Of a stretch of DNA of 64,000 bases, positions 18,598 through 27,056 are shown piece after piece; position 1 is the first letter of the stretch; each line of letters begins with the position of its first letter. A program made the translations under genes and the position numbers. Under the pieces are notes generated by a model. The model was not told the DNA's origin. It did not search any database and saw nothing but the letters and a program-made list of their open reading frames with translations. Location: contig NZ_CAMLFY010000006.1 in assembly GCF_946479415.1 (NCBI RefSeq), positions 1 through 64,000 of the forward strand. Reading direction: 5' to 3'. The stretch is from an uncultured Shinella sp. (GTDB taxonomy: Bacteria; Pseudomonadota; Alphaproteobacteria; Rhizobiales; Rhizobiaceae).

Positions 18598-19914
18598 TCA
18601 GCGCTCGGAGGTGCGGGCAAGGCCATACGGGGTGGCGGAGAGCACGGCGCGATAGGCCTGACGCACGGTTTCGGCGAAGGTGAAGGGACCCGGCCGCAGG
18701 CTGGAGGCGATGGCGCCGACCACGGCAATCGCCGGTATGAGCACACCATGATGCGCGAGATGACCACCGTCATCGATGCTCAGCGCCGCCGCGTCGCAGG
18801 AGAGCAAGCCGGCGAGCGCGCGGGCGGACGGCACCTCACGGCAGTCGATGACGGTCTCGTCGGCGGATTTCGCGGCGCGTGGGGAGACGAAGCGCGTGCG
18901 GCCGGTCTCGATTTCGGCGGCGAGACGGCGGTGGACGTCGGGCGCGAGGCGGATGGAGAAGTGACGATGCAGGCGCAGCAGATGGCGGCGGTAGCGGTTG
19001 CGCTCGGCCTGGGGCAGATTGCGCCAGACCACGGCGAGACGGGCGGAAGCGGCATCGACCACGGCCTGCCATTGGCCGCCCTCGCGCGCCTCCGCGCTTC
19101 TACATTCGCGCCGCACATAGCGGAACGCTTCCTGCAACGAACGGCTTGCCGGCGGTTCGCCGAAGGCGAGGCCAGACTGCGGGCGGGCATGCGGTTGCGG
19201 CAGGCGGCCGCTTGCGGCGGCGATATGGATGTCCCCAGCAAAACCGTCCGCCCGAAGGTGGAGCAGGATGGCGGCAAGACGCGGGCCATTGCCGACCAGG
19301 GTCAGCGGCGGCGGGTTTTCGAGGCCGGACAGGCGCTCGGCAGCGCTGTGCGCCGCCCGCCACGAAGCGGCCTCGCGCTGCGTGGTGCCAAAACCGGTGG
19401 CGACGAAGACATGGTCGAAATCGCCGCATTCGCCGTCGCGGAAGATCAGCCGCGGTGTGGTGCCGCCGGTATCGACATGGCGGACATGGCCGTGGAAAGT
19501 GCGGATGCGCACATCCTTGCGCAGCGCCATCACCTCGCCGAAGCGCGCCATGACATAGTCACGGAACAGCGCGCGCGGCGCATGCAGGTCCTGCGGGCGG
19601 CAGAGCGTGGCGACGGTGCCGCCGGCCAGCCAATTGGTCTTCAGCCAGTCGGCGAAATCATCGGGGCGCTCGGGCACGACCGAGAGGTCGCGCGCCGGCT
19701 CGGTCGTCGGCACCAGGCCCGCCGCGCCATTGCCGAAGGCGCCCGGCGCATCCTCGGCATCGATGAGCCAGGCTTCGAAGGGCCGGTGCAGGCGCTTCAT
19801 CAACGCAATCGCCGTGGCAAGACCGGACGGGCCGGCCCCGATGATCGCGATCTTCAACGCCGGCACCCCCGCCGGCCACGACCCGTCTTCCCTTACGCCT
19901 CTGTCGAAGAACAT
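18598..19914 (-). CDS. FAD/NAD(P)-binding protein (NAD_binding_9-type), sulfur-locus copy 2
   Basis: A 438-residue flavoprotein-like enzyme. The Rossmann motif IAIIGAGPSGLATAIALMK lies at residues 22-40, and a second dinucleotide motif is TLVGNGPRLAAILL near residue 215. GAFGNGAAGLVPTTEPARDLS matches the FAD/NAD(P)-binding group of PF13454. It is a distant paralogue of the protein at 20459-21799 in layout and length. The reaction is unknown; its place in a sulfate/taurine gene block and a shared upstream motif suggest a role in organic sulfur metabolism. ATG at 19914 follows GGAAGGGA. Confidence 0.72.
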   Translation of the reverse strand: MFFDRGVREDGSWPAGVPALKIAIIGAGPSGLATAIALMKRLHRPFEAWLIDAEDAPGAFGNGAAGLVPTTEPARDLSVVPERPDDFADWLKTNWLAGGTVATLCRPQDLHAPRALFRDYVMARFGEVMALRKDVRIRTFHGHVRHVDTGGTTPRLIFRDGECGDFDHVFVATGFGTTQREAASWRAAHSAAERLSGLENPPPLTLVGNGPRLAAILLHLRADGFAGDIHIAAASGRLPQPHARPQSGLAFGEPPASRSLQEAFRYVRRECRSAEAREGGQWQAVVDAASARLAVVWRNLPQAERNRYRRHLLRLHRHFSIRLAPDVHRRLAAEIETGRTRFVSPRAAKSADETVIDCREVPSARALAGLLSCDAAALSIDDGGHLAHHGVLIPAIAVVGAIASSLRPGPFTFAETVRQAYRAVLSATPYGLARTSER

Positions 19915-19975
19915 ATGCTGTCCCTTCCTTTCGCCGTGGAAGCCGAACGGTATGATAGCGCAGTTTCGGATATTT

Positions 19976-20000
19976 TCTACATTTTTACTAGACTAATTGA
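19976..20000 (+). promoter_or_regulatory. Putative sulfur-regulon operator, site 2 (upstream of FAD protein copy 2)
   Basis: TCTAC at 19976-19980, eight AT-rich bases, then TAGACTAATT at 19989-19998. It lies 62 bases upstream of the leftward start at 19914 and overlaps the last codons of the Rrf2 gene, implying that the downstream FAD gene has its own promoter. Confidence 0.5.
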
Positions 20001-20462
20001 GCGCGCAATTCCCATGCTTGCGTCCGTCGCTGCGGCGGAGCCTCCTTTGGGATCGGCAAGCAGGTCGGACAGCGTCGTCCCGTCTAGGATTTCGTCGGAG
20101 GCGGCGGCGACTTTCGCAAAGACCCGCCGCACCGCGCAGAGCGCCCGGTCGCGGCAATCCGTGCAGGGGCGATGGCCGCCGCGCGACAGGCAGCCGAGTG
20201 GCACGAATGGCCCTTCCATCAGGCGCAGCACGTCGCCGAAGACGATTTCCTCCGGGCTGCGCAGCAGGAGATAACCGCCATGTTTGCCGCGGCGGCTGGC
20301 GACGAAGCCCGCCCGCTTCAGGTCCAGCAGGATCTGCTCCAGGAATTTCTTCGGGATCGTTTCCCGCGCGGCAATGGCGGCGATGCGCATCGTCTCGCCC
20401 GGCGCGACACGCGCCAGCGCAAGAAGCGCCCGCAGGGCATATTTGGATTTCTGCGAGATCAT
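19977..20462 (-). CDS. Rrf2-family transcriptional regulator, sulfur-locus copy 1
   Basis: A 161-residue Rrf2 regulator with N-terminal winged helix (MISQKSKYALRALLALARV; ETIPKKFLEQILLDLKRAGF; GKHGGYLL). Cysteines 91, 100, 103 and 109 could hold an Fe-S cluster or react with thiols. It resembles CymR/IscR in size. Its ATG overlaps the stop of the upstream FAD gene (ATGA), so the two are co-expressed. It is a prime candidate to bind the TCTAC-N8-TAGA sites in this region. The cysteine spacing equals that of the second Rrf2 protein at 23360-23824. Confidence 0.88.
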   Translation of the reverse strand: MISQKSKYALRALLALARVAPGETMRIAAIAARETIPKKFLEQILLDLKRAGFVASRRGKHGGYLLLRSPEEIVFGDVLRLMEGPFVPLGCLSRGGHRPCTDCRDRALCAVRRVFAKVAAASDEILDGTTLSDLLADPKGGSAAATDASMGIARSISLVKM

Positions 20463-21799
20463 GACCCGGCGATCTCGGCGGCGATGCGCCCGGCGACGGA
20501 GCGGGCCTGCACGCGGATATCGGGCACGGCGGTGATTTCGAAGTGGCGTCCGGCGGTGAGCGGGCCAAGCGCATAAAGGCGCCCTTCGTATGCGGGCACC
20601 GCGGAATGGTCATCGACCACGATGCCGAGGCCGATCGGGTGCGGCTCGACGATGCCTTCGGCGGCAAGGCTGGACAAAAGCGGAGAGGCCGAAACCGTAC
20701 ATCGCTCGAAACCGGTGCAATTGACCACCAGGACAGCCGGAAGCGACTGGTCGTCGATAGTCGCGACCACGCCATCACCCTGCTTTTTCAACGCTCGCAG
20801 CCGGCCGCGCTCCACGACCAGCCGCCCGCTCTTCCGCAAGACTGCGATCTCCGCAGCGACGTCGGGTGCCATGCGGTGGCGATGGACATTCCAGAACGGC
20901 GCGGCGTGGCGCAGGAACCGGCGCTGCTGCTGCGGCGTCCAGCCTTTCCAGAGGCCTTGCGTCACCGGGCGAAGGCCATCCATGACGGCGCGCCAGTCCG
21001 GCGTGGCTGTCGCGGCCGCGCGAAGCGTCGCCAGCATGGCGCTGATCTCGCCGTCTTCAGGCTGAAGTACCGGCGCCAGCGGGTCGGCCCGCCGCGCGAG
21101 ATGCGCCTGCGGCAGGAGGCCGTGGCGGGAAACGGCATGCATGGTGCCGCGAAAACCGGTCCGCGCGAGGCGAAGGCATTGGTCGACCATGGTGAGGCCG
21201 GTTCCGACGAAAAGCACGTCGCCATCGTCAGGCAGGCGCTCCCACCATGCATCGTCCCAGGGGTTCTGCACGACAAACGGGCGAACCTCCTCGGAAATCG
21301 CTTCGTCCGGCAAGGGCAGACGGCCGGTGCCGGCACCGGTACAGAGCGCGGAAACGCGCGCGGCGAGCTTGGAACCATCGGAGAGATGAAAGAGCAGCCC
21401 GCCATCGGCCATTGCCTCGGCGCGCTGCGCTTCGGCATCGACGAGCGTGAGTGCTGCGCGATTGGCCGTGCGCTTCAACGCGGCATCGAGGCAATCACCG
21501 ATATAATCGCCATACAGGCGCCGGGGCGCGAAATCGCCGGCAGCTGCGGCATAACCGTTTTCCGCAAGCCATTGCGTGAAGTGATCGGGCCGGTCGGCAA
21601 ACAGGCTCATGCGGCCGGCGGGCACGTTGAGGCGATGGCAATACGCGGTCGTCGCATAGGCGATGCCCCTGCCCTGCCCTTCGCGCGCGCCGACAAGGCT
21701 GATCCGTGCCGTCGGCGGTGCCAGTTCAACGAGATTGAGCGTCAGCGCCACGGCTGAAAAACCCGAACCGATGACCGCCACATCCGTCTCTTGTCGCAT
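20459..21799 (-). CDS. FAD/NAD(P)-binding protein (NAD_binding_9-type), sulfur-locus copy 1
   Basis: A 446-residue oxidoreductase-like protein. The FAD motif AVIGSGFSAVALTLNLVEL lies at residues 8-26; GRGIAYATTAYCHRLNVPAG is diagnostic for the PF13454 FAD/NAD(P)-binding group; a second nucleotide site is FVGTGLTMVDQCLRLA near residue 200. The start at 21799 is supported by GGGAGGAAACGG just upstream, rather than the longer frame from 21841. It is coupled to the Rrf2 regulator. Substrate unknown; such proteins often accompany alkanesulfonate and taurine genes. A putative operator lies 46 bases upstream. Confidence 0.75.
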   Translation of the reverse strand: MRQETDVAVIGSGFSAVALTLNLVELAPPTARISLVGAREGQGRGIAYATTAYCHRLNVPAGRMSLFADRPDHFTQWLAENGYAAAAGDFAPRRLYGDYIGDCLDAALKRTANRAALTLVDAEAQRAEAMADGGLLFHLSDGSKLAARVSALCTGAGTGRLPLPDEAISEEVRPFVVQNPWDDAWWERLPDDGDVLFVGTGLTMVDQCLRLARTGFRGTMHAVSRHGLLPQAHLARRADPLAPVLQPEDGEISAMLATLRAAATATPDWRAVMDGLRPVTQGLWKGWTPQQQRRFLRHAAPFWNVHRHRMAPDVAAEIAVLRKSGRLVVERGRLRALKKQGDGVVATIDDQSLPAVLVVNCTGFERCTVSASPLLSSLAAEGIVEPHPIGLGIVVDDHSAVPAYEGRLYALGPLTAGRHFEITAVPDIRVQARSVAGRIAAEIAGS

Positions 21800-21844
21800 T
21801 CCGTTTCCTCCCGAAGGATGACGTGAGCACTCTAGCGGCATTTA

Positions 21845-21869
21845 TCTACAAAATCTATAGACTATTAAT
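21845..21869 (+). promoter_or_regulatory. Putative sulfur-regulon operator, site 3 (FAD-Rrf2 operon)
   Basis: TCTACAAAATCTATAGACTA, the best copy of the shared motif, with core palindrome TCTATAGA at 21854-21861. It lies 46 bases upstream of the ATG at 21799. If the Rrf2 protein of this operon binds here, it regulates itself. Confidence 0.55.
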
Positions 21870-22132
21870 CGGCCATCCTCAGATCGGTGAAATGACCAGC
21901 GCGCCGCTTGGTTCCAGGCTGGTCCGCCCGGGGCGATCCGCCGGCTTGAACGGAACGGAGCGGGTGCTATTCTGCGCCCGCATCGACGTCGTATGCGGGA
22001 GCGAGGAACCAGATGGCGGGTTTTTCCATTGTAAGTTTCGCTCGCGAGACGGCCCTTCCATGTGCGGCAGCATTGCCAGGCCGTGCAAAAGACCCCGGCC
22101 TGCCCGGCTTTGCGCCGGGCGCCAAAGCGATC

Positions 22133-22157
22133 TATACAATGTCTATAGAATATGATC
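22133..22157 (+). promoter_or_regulatory. Putative sulfur-regulon operator, site 4 (SfnB-like gene)
   Basis: TATACAATGTCTATAGAATA, again with core TCTATAGA. It ends 57 bases before the start at 22214, the same distance as the tauA site from its start. Confidence 0.55.
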
Positions 22158-22213
22158 TTTTGCCCGACCGAACCAGCGCACCCTGAAACCACCTTCCGCA
22201 AGGAGCTGACGCC

Positions 22214-23314
22214 ATGGGTACGATTTCATCCGCGCTTGACCGACCCGTGCGCACCGCCGCCGTGATCGGCACCGAAGACGAAGCGATACATGTGGCCCGC
22301 ACGGTTGCGGGCCTGTTCGATCTTTCAGGCCCGGCGGCAAACGGCACGGCCGAAGCGCGCCTCGATCTACTCTCCCGCTCCGGCCTGTTCGGCATTTCCG
22401 TTCCCACCGAACAGGGCGGCATCGATGTGTCCAACACGGTGCTGGTCGCCGTCTGCGCGGAGGCCGCGTCGCATTCGGCCGCGCTTGGCGAAATCCTTGC
22501 GGCGCATTTCACCGCGCTCGAACATATCCGCAGCTTCGGCACGGAAGGCCAGCGCAACACGATCTTTGCCGCCGCCCGCTCGGGCGCCCGGCTTGCACGG
22601 GCTGTCGGCCGGCGGGGCGGCGTCGAGCTGGAGGCGCTGCCGCTCGCCATTGTCGGCCTAGCCCACCGCCTGAGTGGCGAAGCGCTGTCGACGCCCTGCA
22701 CGCGTCATGCGGACTGGATGCTGATCCCCGTGCTCGGCGATGGCGGCAAGACCGCCGGCCTTTTGCTGCCGACCCGAATCGACGGCCTGCGCTACGCCGC
22801 CAACAGCTGCGAGCCCGCGCCCGGCGGCGTGCAGCCCGCCGAGCCGGTCCTGTTCAAGGATGTGCTCATCGATGGCGACGTGCTACTGCATGCCGCCAGC
22901 GAGGCGCCGCAGCCACCCGTGCCGCACGCACTCGATCTGCTGCTGGAGGCGAGCCGTCATCTCGGCGCCGGCCGCCGCGCGCTGCGACAGGTTCTGGACG
23001 GGACAGCGGAACCGGCCACGATCGGCCTCCTCTCCGCCCGCCTTGCCGCAGCCGAGGCCATGGCCGAGGAGGCCGGACGCGCCATCGACGCCGCGCAGAT
23101 CGGCCTCGCCGGACAGCACCGGACAAACGCCTTCCTCGCCGCGACGGCCGCGCTCACGGTGGCGCAGGAAGCGGCGAGCACAATACGGCAGGCGGAATCA
23201 GTGGGGATGGAAAAAGCGGAGCAAACCTTGTCGGCCCCGTCACGGGCTGCGCTGGAACACAGCGGCCGCCTGCTGATCGAGATGCACAGGCACGCACCGG
23301 AGGCCGAAACCTGA
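22214..23314 (+). CDS. Acyl-CoA dehydrogenase-like flavin oxidoreductase (SfnB/DszC family, sulfur acquisition)
   Basis: A 366-residue protein of the acyl-CoA dehydrogenase fold. Visible family segments are LLSRSGLFGISVPTEQGG near residue 55, an alpha-helical N-domain, and a C-terminal helical bundle with LLSARLAAAEAMAEEAGRAI. The SfnB/DszC branch uses FMNH2 and oxygen for desulfurisation of organosulfur compounds. It lies alone between two Rrf2 genes and near tauABC; no flavin reductase is encoded in the window. The sequence is shorter and more divergent than typical SfnB (about 390-410 residues), so the exact substrate is open. ATG follows AAGGAG. Confidence 0.7.
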   Translation: MGTISSALDRPVRTAAVIGTEDEAIHVARTVAGLFDLSGPAANGTAEARLDLLSRSGLFGISVPTEQGGIDVSNTVLVAVCAEAASHSAALGEILAAHFTALEHIRSFGTEGQRNTIFAAARSGARLARAVGRRGGVELEALPLAIVGLAHRLSGEALSTPCTRHADWMLIPVLGDGGKTAGLLLPTRIDGLRYAANSCEPAPGGVQPAEPVLFKDVLIDGDVLLHAASEAPQPPVPHALDLLLEASRHLGAGRRALRQVLDGTAEPATIGLLSARLAAAEAMAEEAGRAIDAAQIGLAGQHRTNAFLAATAALTVAQEAASTIRQAESVGMEKAEQTLSAPSRAALEHSGRLLIEMHRHAPEAET

Positions 23315-23326
23315 AGCATGTCGAGG

Positions 23327-23350
23327 TGGCCCGCCCCGATGGACGGGCCA
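23327..23350. terminator. Hairpin between convergent SfnB-like and Rrf2 genes
   Basis: Seven-bp stem TGGCCCG / CGGGCCA with a 10-base loop in the 45-base gap between two converging genes. There is no T run, so it is a weak or Rho-aided terminator. Confidence 0.45.
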
Positions 23351-23359
23351 TGAAGCGCC

Positions 23360-23824
23360 TCAGCCGGCGCGCTTCTCCAGCTCTTCCTCGTCGATGATCG
23401 CGGCAGCGCCGGGAACGGCGACGAACTGTTCCAGCGTCATCGTATCGAGAATGGAGGCAATGGCGTCGCGCACGTCGGTCATGGCGCGGCGGACCTGACA
23501 GGTTTGCGGATCGGCGCAATCCTCGCAGGCTTCGAAGGCCGTGCGGCTGGCGCAGCGGATGGGCGCGAGCGGACCATCGAGCACGCGGATGGCGTGGCCG
23601 ATGCGGATTTCGGAGGCGGCATGCGACAGCGAATAGCCGCCGCCCGGCCCCTTCTTGGAGCGCAGCATGCCGGCATTGCGCAGTTCCAAAAGGATCGTGT
23701 CGAGAAACTTCTTCGGAATGTTGTTGCGCAGCGCGATCTCGCTGACGAAGGCCGTTTCGCCGGGCGCAAGCCGCGCCAGATCCACCAGGGCCTTCAGTCC
23801 GTATTTTCCCTTTTTCGTCAGCAT
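23360..23824 (-). CDS. Rrf2-family transcriptional regulator, sulfur-locus copy 2
   Basis: A 154-residue Rrf2 protein: winged helix at the N-terminus (MLTKKGKYGLKALVDLARL, NNIPKKFLDTILLELRNAGM, GPGGGYSL) and cysteines at 91, 100, 103 and 109, the same positions as in the Rrf2 protein at 19977-20462. Its convergent neighbour is the SfnB-like gene and its divergent neighbour is tauABC. It probably responds to sulfur status or Fe-S supply. A weak copy of the shared motif (TATAC-N8-TATG, minus strand near 23978-24002) may mean autoregulation. Confidence 0.87.
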   Translation of the reverse strand: MLTKKGKYGLKALVDLARLAPGETAFVSEIALRNNIPKKFLDTILLELRNAGMLRSKKGPGGGYSLSHAASEIRIGHAIRVLDGPLAPIRCASRTAFEACEDCADPQTCQVRRAMTDVRDAIASILDTMTLEQFVAVPGAAAIIDEEELEKRAG

Positions 23825-24319
23825 GTCCGCCTGCTTTCCATCCGCATGTCTTATTCGTCCGGGTTACCCGGCGGCGCAAAGACGTCTGTCGCGCTCTCCG
23901 GATTGGTCCGTCGTCTTGGGGAAGATCGATCGGTTCACCCCTGACGGGTGATTCCGGCTCATTCTAGGCACCGAAGTGCGAAAAACATATAAAAACGGTA
24001 TAATTTATTTGCGCCCTCTATCGCAAGAAAAACAGCCTGACTCATCAAGACTTTCGCCGGTTTTCACGCGAAACGTGATCAATCCGCATCAATTCTACCG
24101 TCGTTGACCCTTCGATGACCTTTTTTCGGCTTTGGGAACCCATGTTGGCAACGGCGGGAAGCACGACGTGTTCCATTATCGCCCCGGATAGACGCAAAAC
24201 AAATTGCAGCAGGACCGGAAAATTGAGGCGAAAATTTCTCTACTAAATTTATCGATTATATAATCTCAAGTCACCGGCCCGCCAGAGACCTCGGGCAACG
24301 GCAACTTGAGGAGAGCTCC
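23825..24319. other. Divergent intergenic region rrf2 / tauA
   Basis: This 495-base region contains AT-rich islands at about 23985-24012 and 24225-24270. The second holds a clear TCTAC-N8-T-rich site in front of tauA; the first a weaker reversed copy in front of the Rrf2 gene. Between them I see no ORF with a ribosome site and no hairpin terminator. It is probably all promoter and regulatory DNA. Confidence 0.55.
24239..24263 (+). promoter_or_regulatory. Putative sulfur-regulon operator, site 5 (tauABC)
   Basis: TCTACTAAATTTATCGATTA fits TCTAC-N8-TNGA and ends 57 bases before the tauA start, the same spacing as site 4 to its gene. Confidence 0.5.
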
Positions 24320-25324
24320 ATGACCATCACCCGCAGAACCCTGCTGGCCGCCACCGCCGCGCTGACGCTTACCGCATCCTTCGGCACGGCCTTCGCCGAC
24401 GAGGTAACACTCAACATCGGCTACCAGCCGATCGTCGAACCCTCGCGCGTTCCCCAGGCCGACGGCACCTATGAGAAGGTGACCGGCGCCAAGATCAACT
24501 GGCAGAAATTCGACGGCGGCGCCGACGTCATCGCGGCCATCGCCTCCGGCTCGCTCGATATCGGCTATGTCGGCTCCTCGCCCCTCACCGCCGCCGCCAG
24601 CCGCGAGCTGCCGATCGAGACGATCTTCGTCGTCGGCCTGATCAGCGAGGCCGAGGCGCTCGCCGTGAAGGGTATCGAAAAGCCCGAAGACCTCGCCGGC
24701 AAGAAGATCGCGACGCCCTTCGTCTCGACCGCCCATTACAGCCTGCTGACCGCACTGAAGCACTGGAACGTCGATCCGAAGTCGGTCGAGATCCTCAACC
24801 TGCGCCCGCCGGAAATCGCAGCCGCCTGGGAACGCGGCGATCTCGACGGCGCCTATGTCTGGGATCCGGTCCTGTCCGAGCTGAAGAAGAGCGGCAAGGT
24901 GCTCGCGACCTCGGCCGACGTCGCCGAGTGGGGCGGCCCGACCTTCGACGCCTGGATCGTCAGCAAGAAATTCGCCGAAGAGCATCCCGATGTCGTGACC
25001 GCCTTCGTCAAGGTGACGGGCGATGCGACGGCCGCCTACCGCGCCAATCCGGATGCCTGGAACGCCACTTCGCCGGAAGCGGAAAAGATCGCCCGCCTCA
25101 CCGGCGCCAAGCAGGGCGAGGTTCCGGCCCTCCTCAAGGGCTATATCTTCCCGACGCTCGAAGAACAGGCCGGCGAAGCGCTGCTCGGCGGCGGCACGGT
25201 GAAGGCGGTTTCCGATACCGCGGCCTTCCTGCTCGAACAGGGCAAGATCCCGGCGACCCTCTCCGACTACAAGCCCTACGTCTCCACCCGCTGGGTCACG
25301 GACGCGACCAAGCTCGCTTACTGA
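24320..25324 (+). CDS. tauA: Taurine ABC transporter substrate-binding protein
   Basis: A 334-residue periplasmic protein with signal peptide MTITRRTLLAATAALTLTAS. Family segments are LNIGYQPIVEPSRVPQADG, INWQKFDGGADVIAAIASG and IGYVGSSPLTAAASRELPIE, matching TauA closely. It captures taurine (2-aminoethanesulfonate) for use as a sulfur source. First gene of a tauABC operon; a TCTAC-N8 element lies 57 bases upstream, consistent with sulfate-starvation control. Confidence 0.92.
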   Translation: MTITRRTLLAATAALTLTASFGTAFADEVTLNIGYQPIVEPSRVPQADGTYEKVTGAKINWQKFDGGADVIAAIASGSLDIGYVGSSPLTAAASRELPIETIFVVGLISEAEALAVKGIEKPEDLAGKKIATPFVSTAHYSLLTALKHWNVDPKSVEILNLRPPEIAAAWERGDLDGAYVWDPVLSELKKSGKVLATSADVAEWGGPTFDAWIVSKKFAEEHPDVVTAFVKVTGDATAAYRANPDAWNATSPEAEKIARLTGAKQGEVPALLKGYIFPTLEEQAGEALLGGGTVKAVSDTAAFLLEQGKIPATLSDYKPYVSTRWVTDATKLAY

Positions 25325-25413
25325 TCGGCGAACAACCTGCGGCGGAGGTGGCCCGGTCGCGCGAAAGCGTCGCCGGGCCATCGCCCATCCCAAGCAATCC
25401 TTCCGGAGGCCCC

Positions 25414-26217
25414 ATGAGCATCCTGACCTTCCGCAACGTCTCGCTCACCTATCCAGCGCGCACCGGCAAGGGCGGTGCGGGCGAAAAGCGCGTCCTCGAC
25501 GGCATCAACCTGCAGGTCGCCTCCGACGAGCTGGTGGCGATCATCGGCCGCTCCGGCTCCGGCAAGACCAGCCTGCTGAATCTCGCCGCCGGCTTCCTCA
25601 CGCCCACCGCGGGCACCATCAGTATCGATGGCGCGCCCGTCACGGGACCGGGCGCCGACCGCGCCGTGGTCTTCCAGGACGACGCGCTCTATCCCTGGCT
25701 CGATGCGCGCGACAACATCGCCTTTCCGCTGAAGCTGAAGGGCGTGCCGCTTGCCGAACGACGCGCGCGGGCGGAAACGCTTCTTGCACGCGTCGGACTT
25801 GCGGATGCCGGCGACCGGCGCATCTGGGAGCTCTCCGGCGGGATGCGCCAGCGGGTCGGCATTGCGCGGGCGCTGGCCGCCGAGCCGCGCTTCCTGCTGC
25901 TCGACGAACCGCTCGGCGCGCTCGATGCGCTCACCCGCACGCGCATGCAGGACTTCCTGCTGCGCATCAAGGCCGAGAGCGGCGCGGGCGCCGTGCTCAT
26001 CACCCACAGCATCGAGGAGGCGCTGCTGCTCGGCACACGCGTCGTCGTGCTCTCACCCAATCCGGGCCGCCTGACGGCCGAGATCGAGGCCGGTTTCAAT
26101 GCCGAAATCCTGAACGGCGCATCGGTGGCCGACGTCAAGGCGTCGCCGATCTTCAAACGCATGCATGCCGGGCTGACCGGCCTCATCCACGCCGGCGAAG
26201 AGGAGCTTGCCGCATGA
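25414..26217 (+). CDS. tauB: Taurine ABC transporter ATPase
   Basis: A 267-residue ATPase. Walker A GRSGSGKTS lies at residues 45-53, the signature ELSGGMRQRVGIARALA at 139-155, and Walker B FLLLDEPLGALDA at 160-172. An ideal site CCGGAGG precedes the ATG at 25414; the frame extends far upstream inside tauA but only in an alternative reading. Its stop overlaps the tauC start (ATGA). Confidence 0.93.
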   Translation: MSILTFRNVSLTYPARTGKGGAGEKRVLDGINLQVASDELVAIIGRSGSGKTSLLNLAAGFLTPTAGTISIDGAPVTGPGADRAVVFQDDALYPWLDARDNIAFPLKLKGVPLAERRARAETLLARVGLADAGDRRIWELSGGMRQRVGIARALAAEPRFLLLDEPLGALDALTRTRMQDFLLRIKAESGAGAVLITHSIEEALLLGTRVVVLSPNPGRLTAEIEAGFNAEILNGASVADVKASPIFKRMHAGLTGLIHAGEEELAA

Positions 26218-27050
26218 CGCTCTTGAGTGAACTCAACGCCCTCGCAGGCGAGACGACCGATACGGCGCCGGCCCGCACCGCCCGCCCCCTCCCCATCGCC
26301 GTGATCTCCGCGCTCACCATCGGCGTCATCATCGGCCTCTGGGCGCTCGCCTCGGCCTATGCGCTGGTCTCGCCGGTCTTCCTGCCCTCGCCGCGCCAGG
26401 TCGTGATCGCGCTCTACAATCTGGTCGTGACGGGCTTTGTCGATGCGACGCTGGCCGAACATGTCGGCGCGAGCCTCTACCGCATCTTCGGGGCGCTGAT
26501 CGCCTCCATCCTCATCGGCATTCCCGCCGGCCTTGCCATCGGCACGAGCCGGATCGGCCGCGGCATCCTCGATCCCATCGTCGAGTTCCTGCGCCCGCTG
26601 CCGCCGCTCGCCTATCTGCCGCTCGTCATCATCTGGGTCGGCATCGGCGAGGCCTCGAAGATCACGGTCATCGCGCTCTCCATGCTGCCCTCGATCATCC
26701 TCTCGACCTCGGCCGGCGTGCGCGCCGTCTCGAAGGACCACGTCAATGCCGCCCGCTCGCTCGGCGCCAGCAGGGCACAGGTGCTGCGGGAGGTGGTTCT
26801 GCCGAGTGCCGTCCCGTCCATCCTGACCGGCATCCGCATCGCGCTCGGCGCGGGCTGGACGACGCTGGTGGCGGCGGAACTGGTGGCGGCGACCAGCGGC
26901 ATCGGCTTCATGATCCAGTCGGCGGCGCAGTTCCTCGTCACCGACATCGTGATATCAGGCATCATCGTCATCGCGCTGATCGCCATCGTGCTGGAATATG
27001 TCGCGCGCCTCATCGAGCGGCGTCTGGTGCCCTGGGCCGCCCACCGATAG
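26214..27050 (+). CDS. tauC: Taurine ABC transporter permease
   Basis: A 278-residue inner-membrane permease. A first transmembrane helix lies at about 23-48, and the EAA loop reads NAARSLGASRAQVLREVVLP. Its ATG overlaps tauB, so the two are coupled. In E. coli the operon ends with tauD, the taurine dioxygenase; here the next gene is convergent and unrelated, so sulfite release from taurine must be done by an enzyme encoded elsewhere. Confidence 0.93.
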   Translation: MTLLSELNALAGETTDTAPARTARPLPIAVISALTIGVIIGLWALASAYALVSPVFLPSPRQVVIALYNLVVTGFVDATLAEHVGASLYRIFGALIASILIGIPAGLAIGTSRIGRGILDPIVEFLRPLPPLAYLPLVIIWVGIGEASKITVIALSMLPSIILSTSAGVRAVSKDHVNAARSLGASRAQVLREVVLPSAVPSILTGIRIALGAGWTTLVAAELVAATSGIGFMIQSAAQFLVTDIVISGIIVIALIAIVLEYVARLIERRLVPWAAHR

Positions 27051-27056
27051 GAAGAT

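Larger units (their letters stand above)
21800..22213. other. Divergent intergenic region with two putative operators
   Basis: This 414-base space separates the leftward FAD-Rrf2 operon from the rightward SfnB-like gene. It holds one TCTAC-N8-TAGA site at each end (21845 and 22133) and a hairpin GCCCGGC / GCCGGGC with loop TTTGC at 22102-22120. No convincing gene is seen; the short frames across it lack ribosome sites and family similarity. Confidence 0.6.

Noticed and set aside
18550..20274. A 574-codon plus-strand frame across the FAD and Rrf2 genes
   Set aside because: Antisense shadow; the minus-strand products have intact nucleotide-binding and winged-helix motifs.
21823..22155. A 110-codon plus-strand frame in the FAD/SfnB intergenic region
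   Set aside because: No ribosome site, crosses two putative operators and a hairpin, and resembles no protein.
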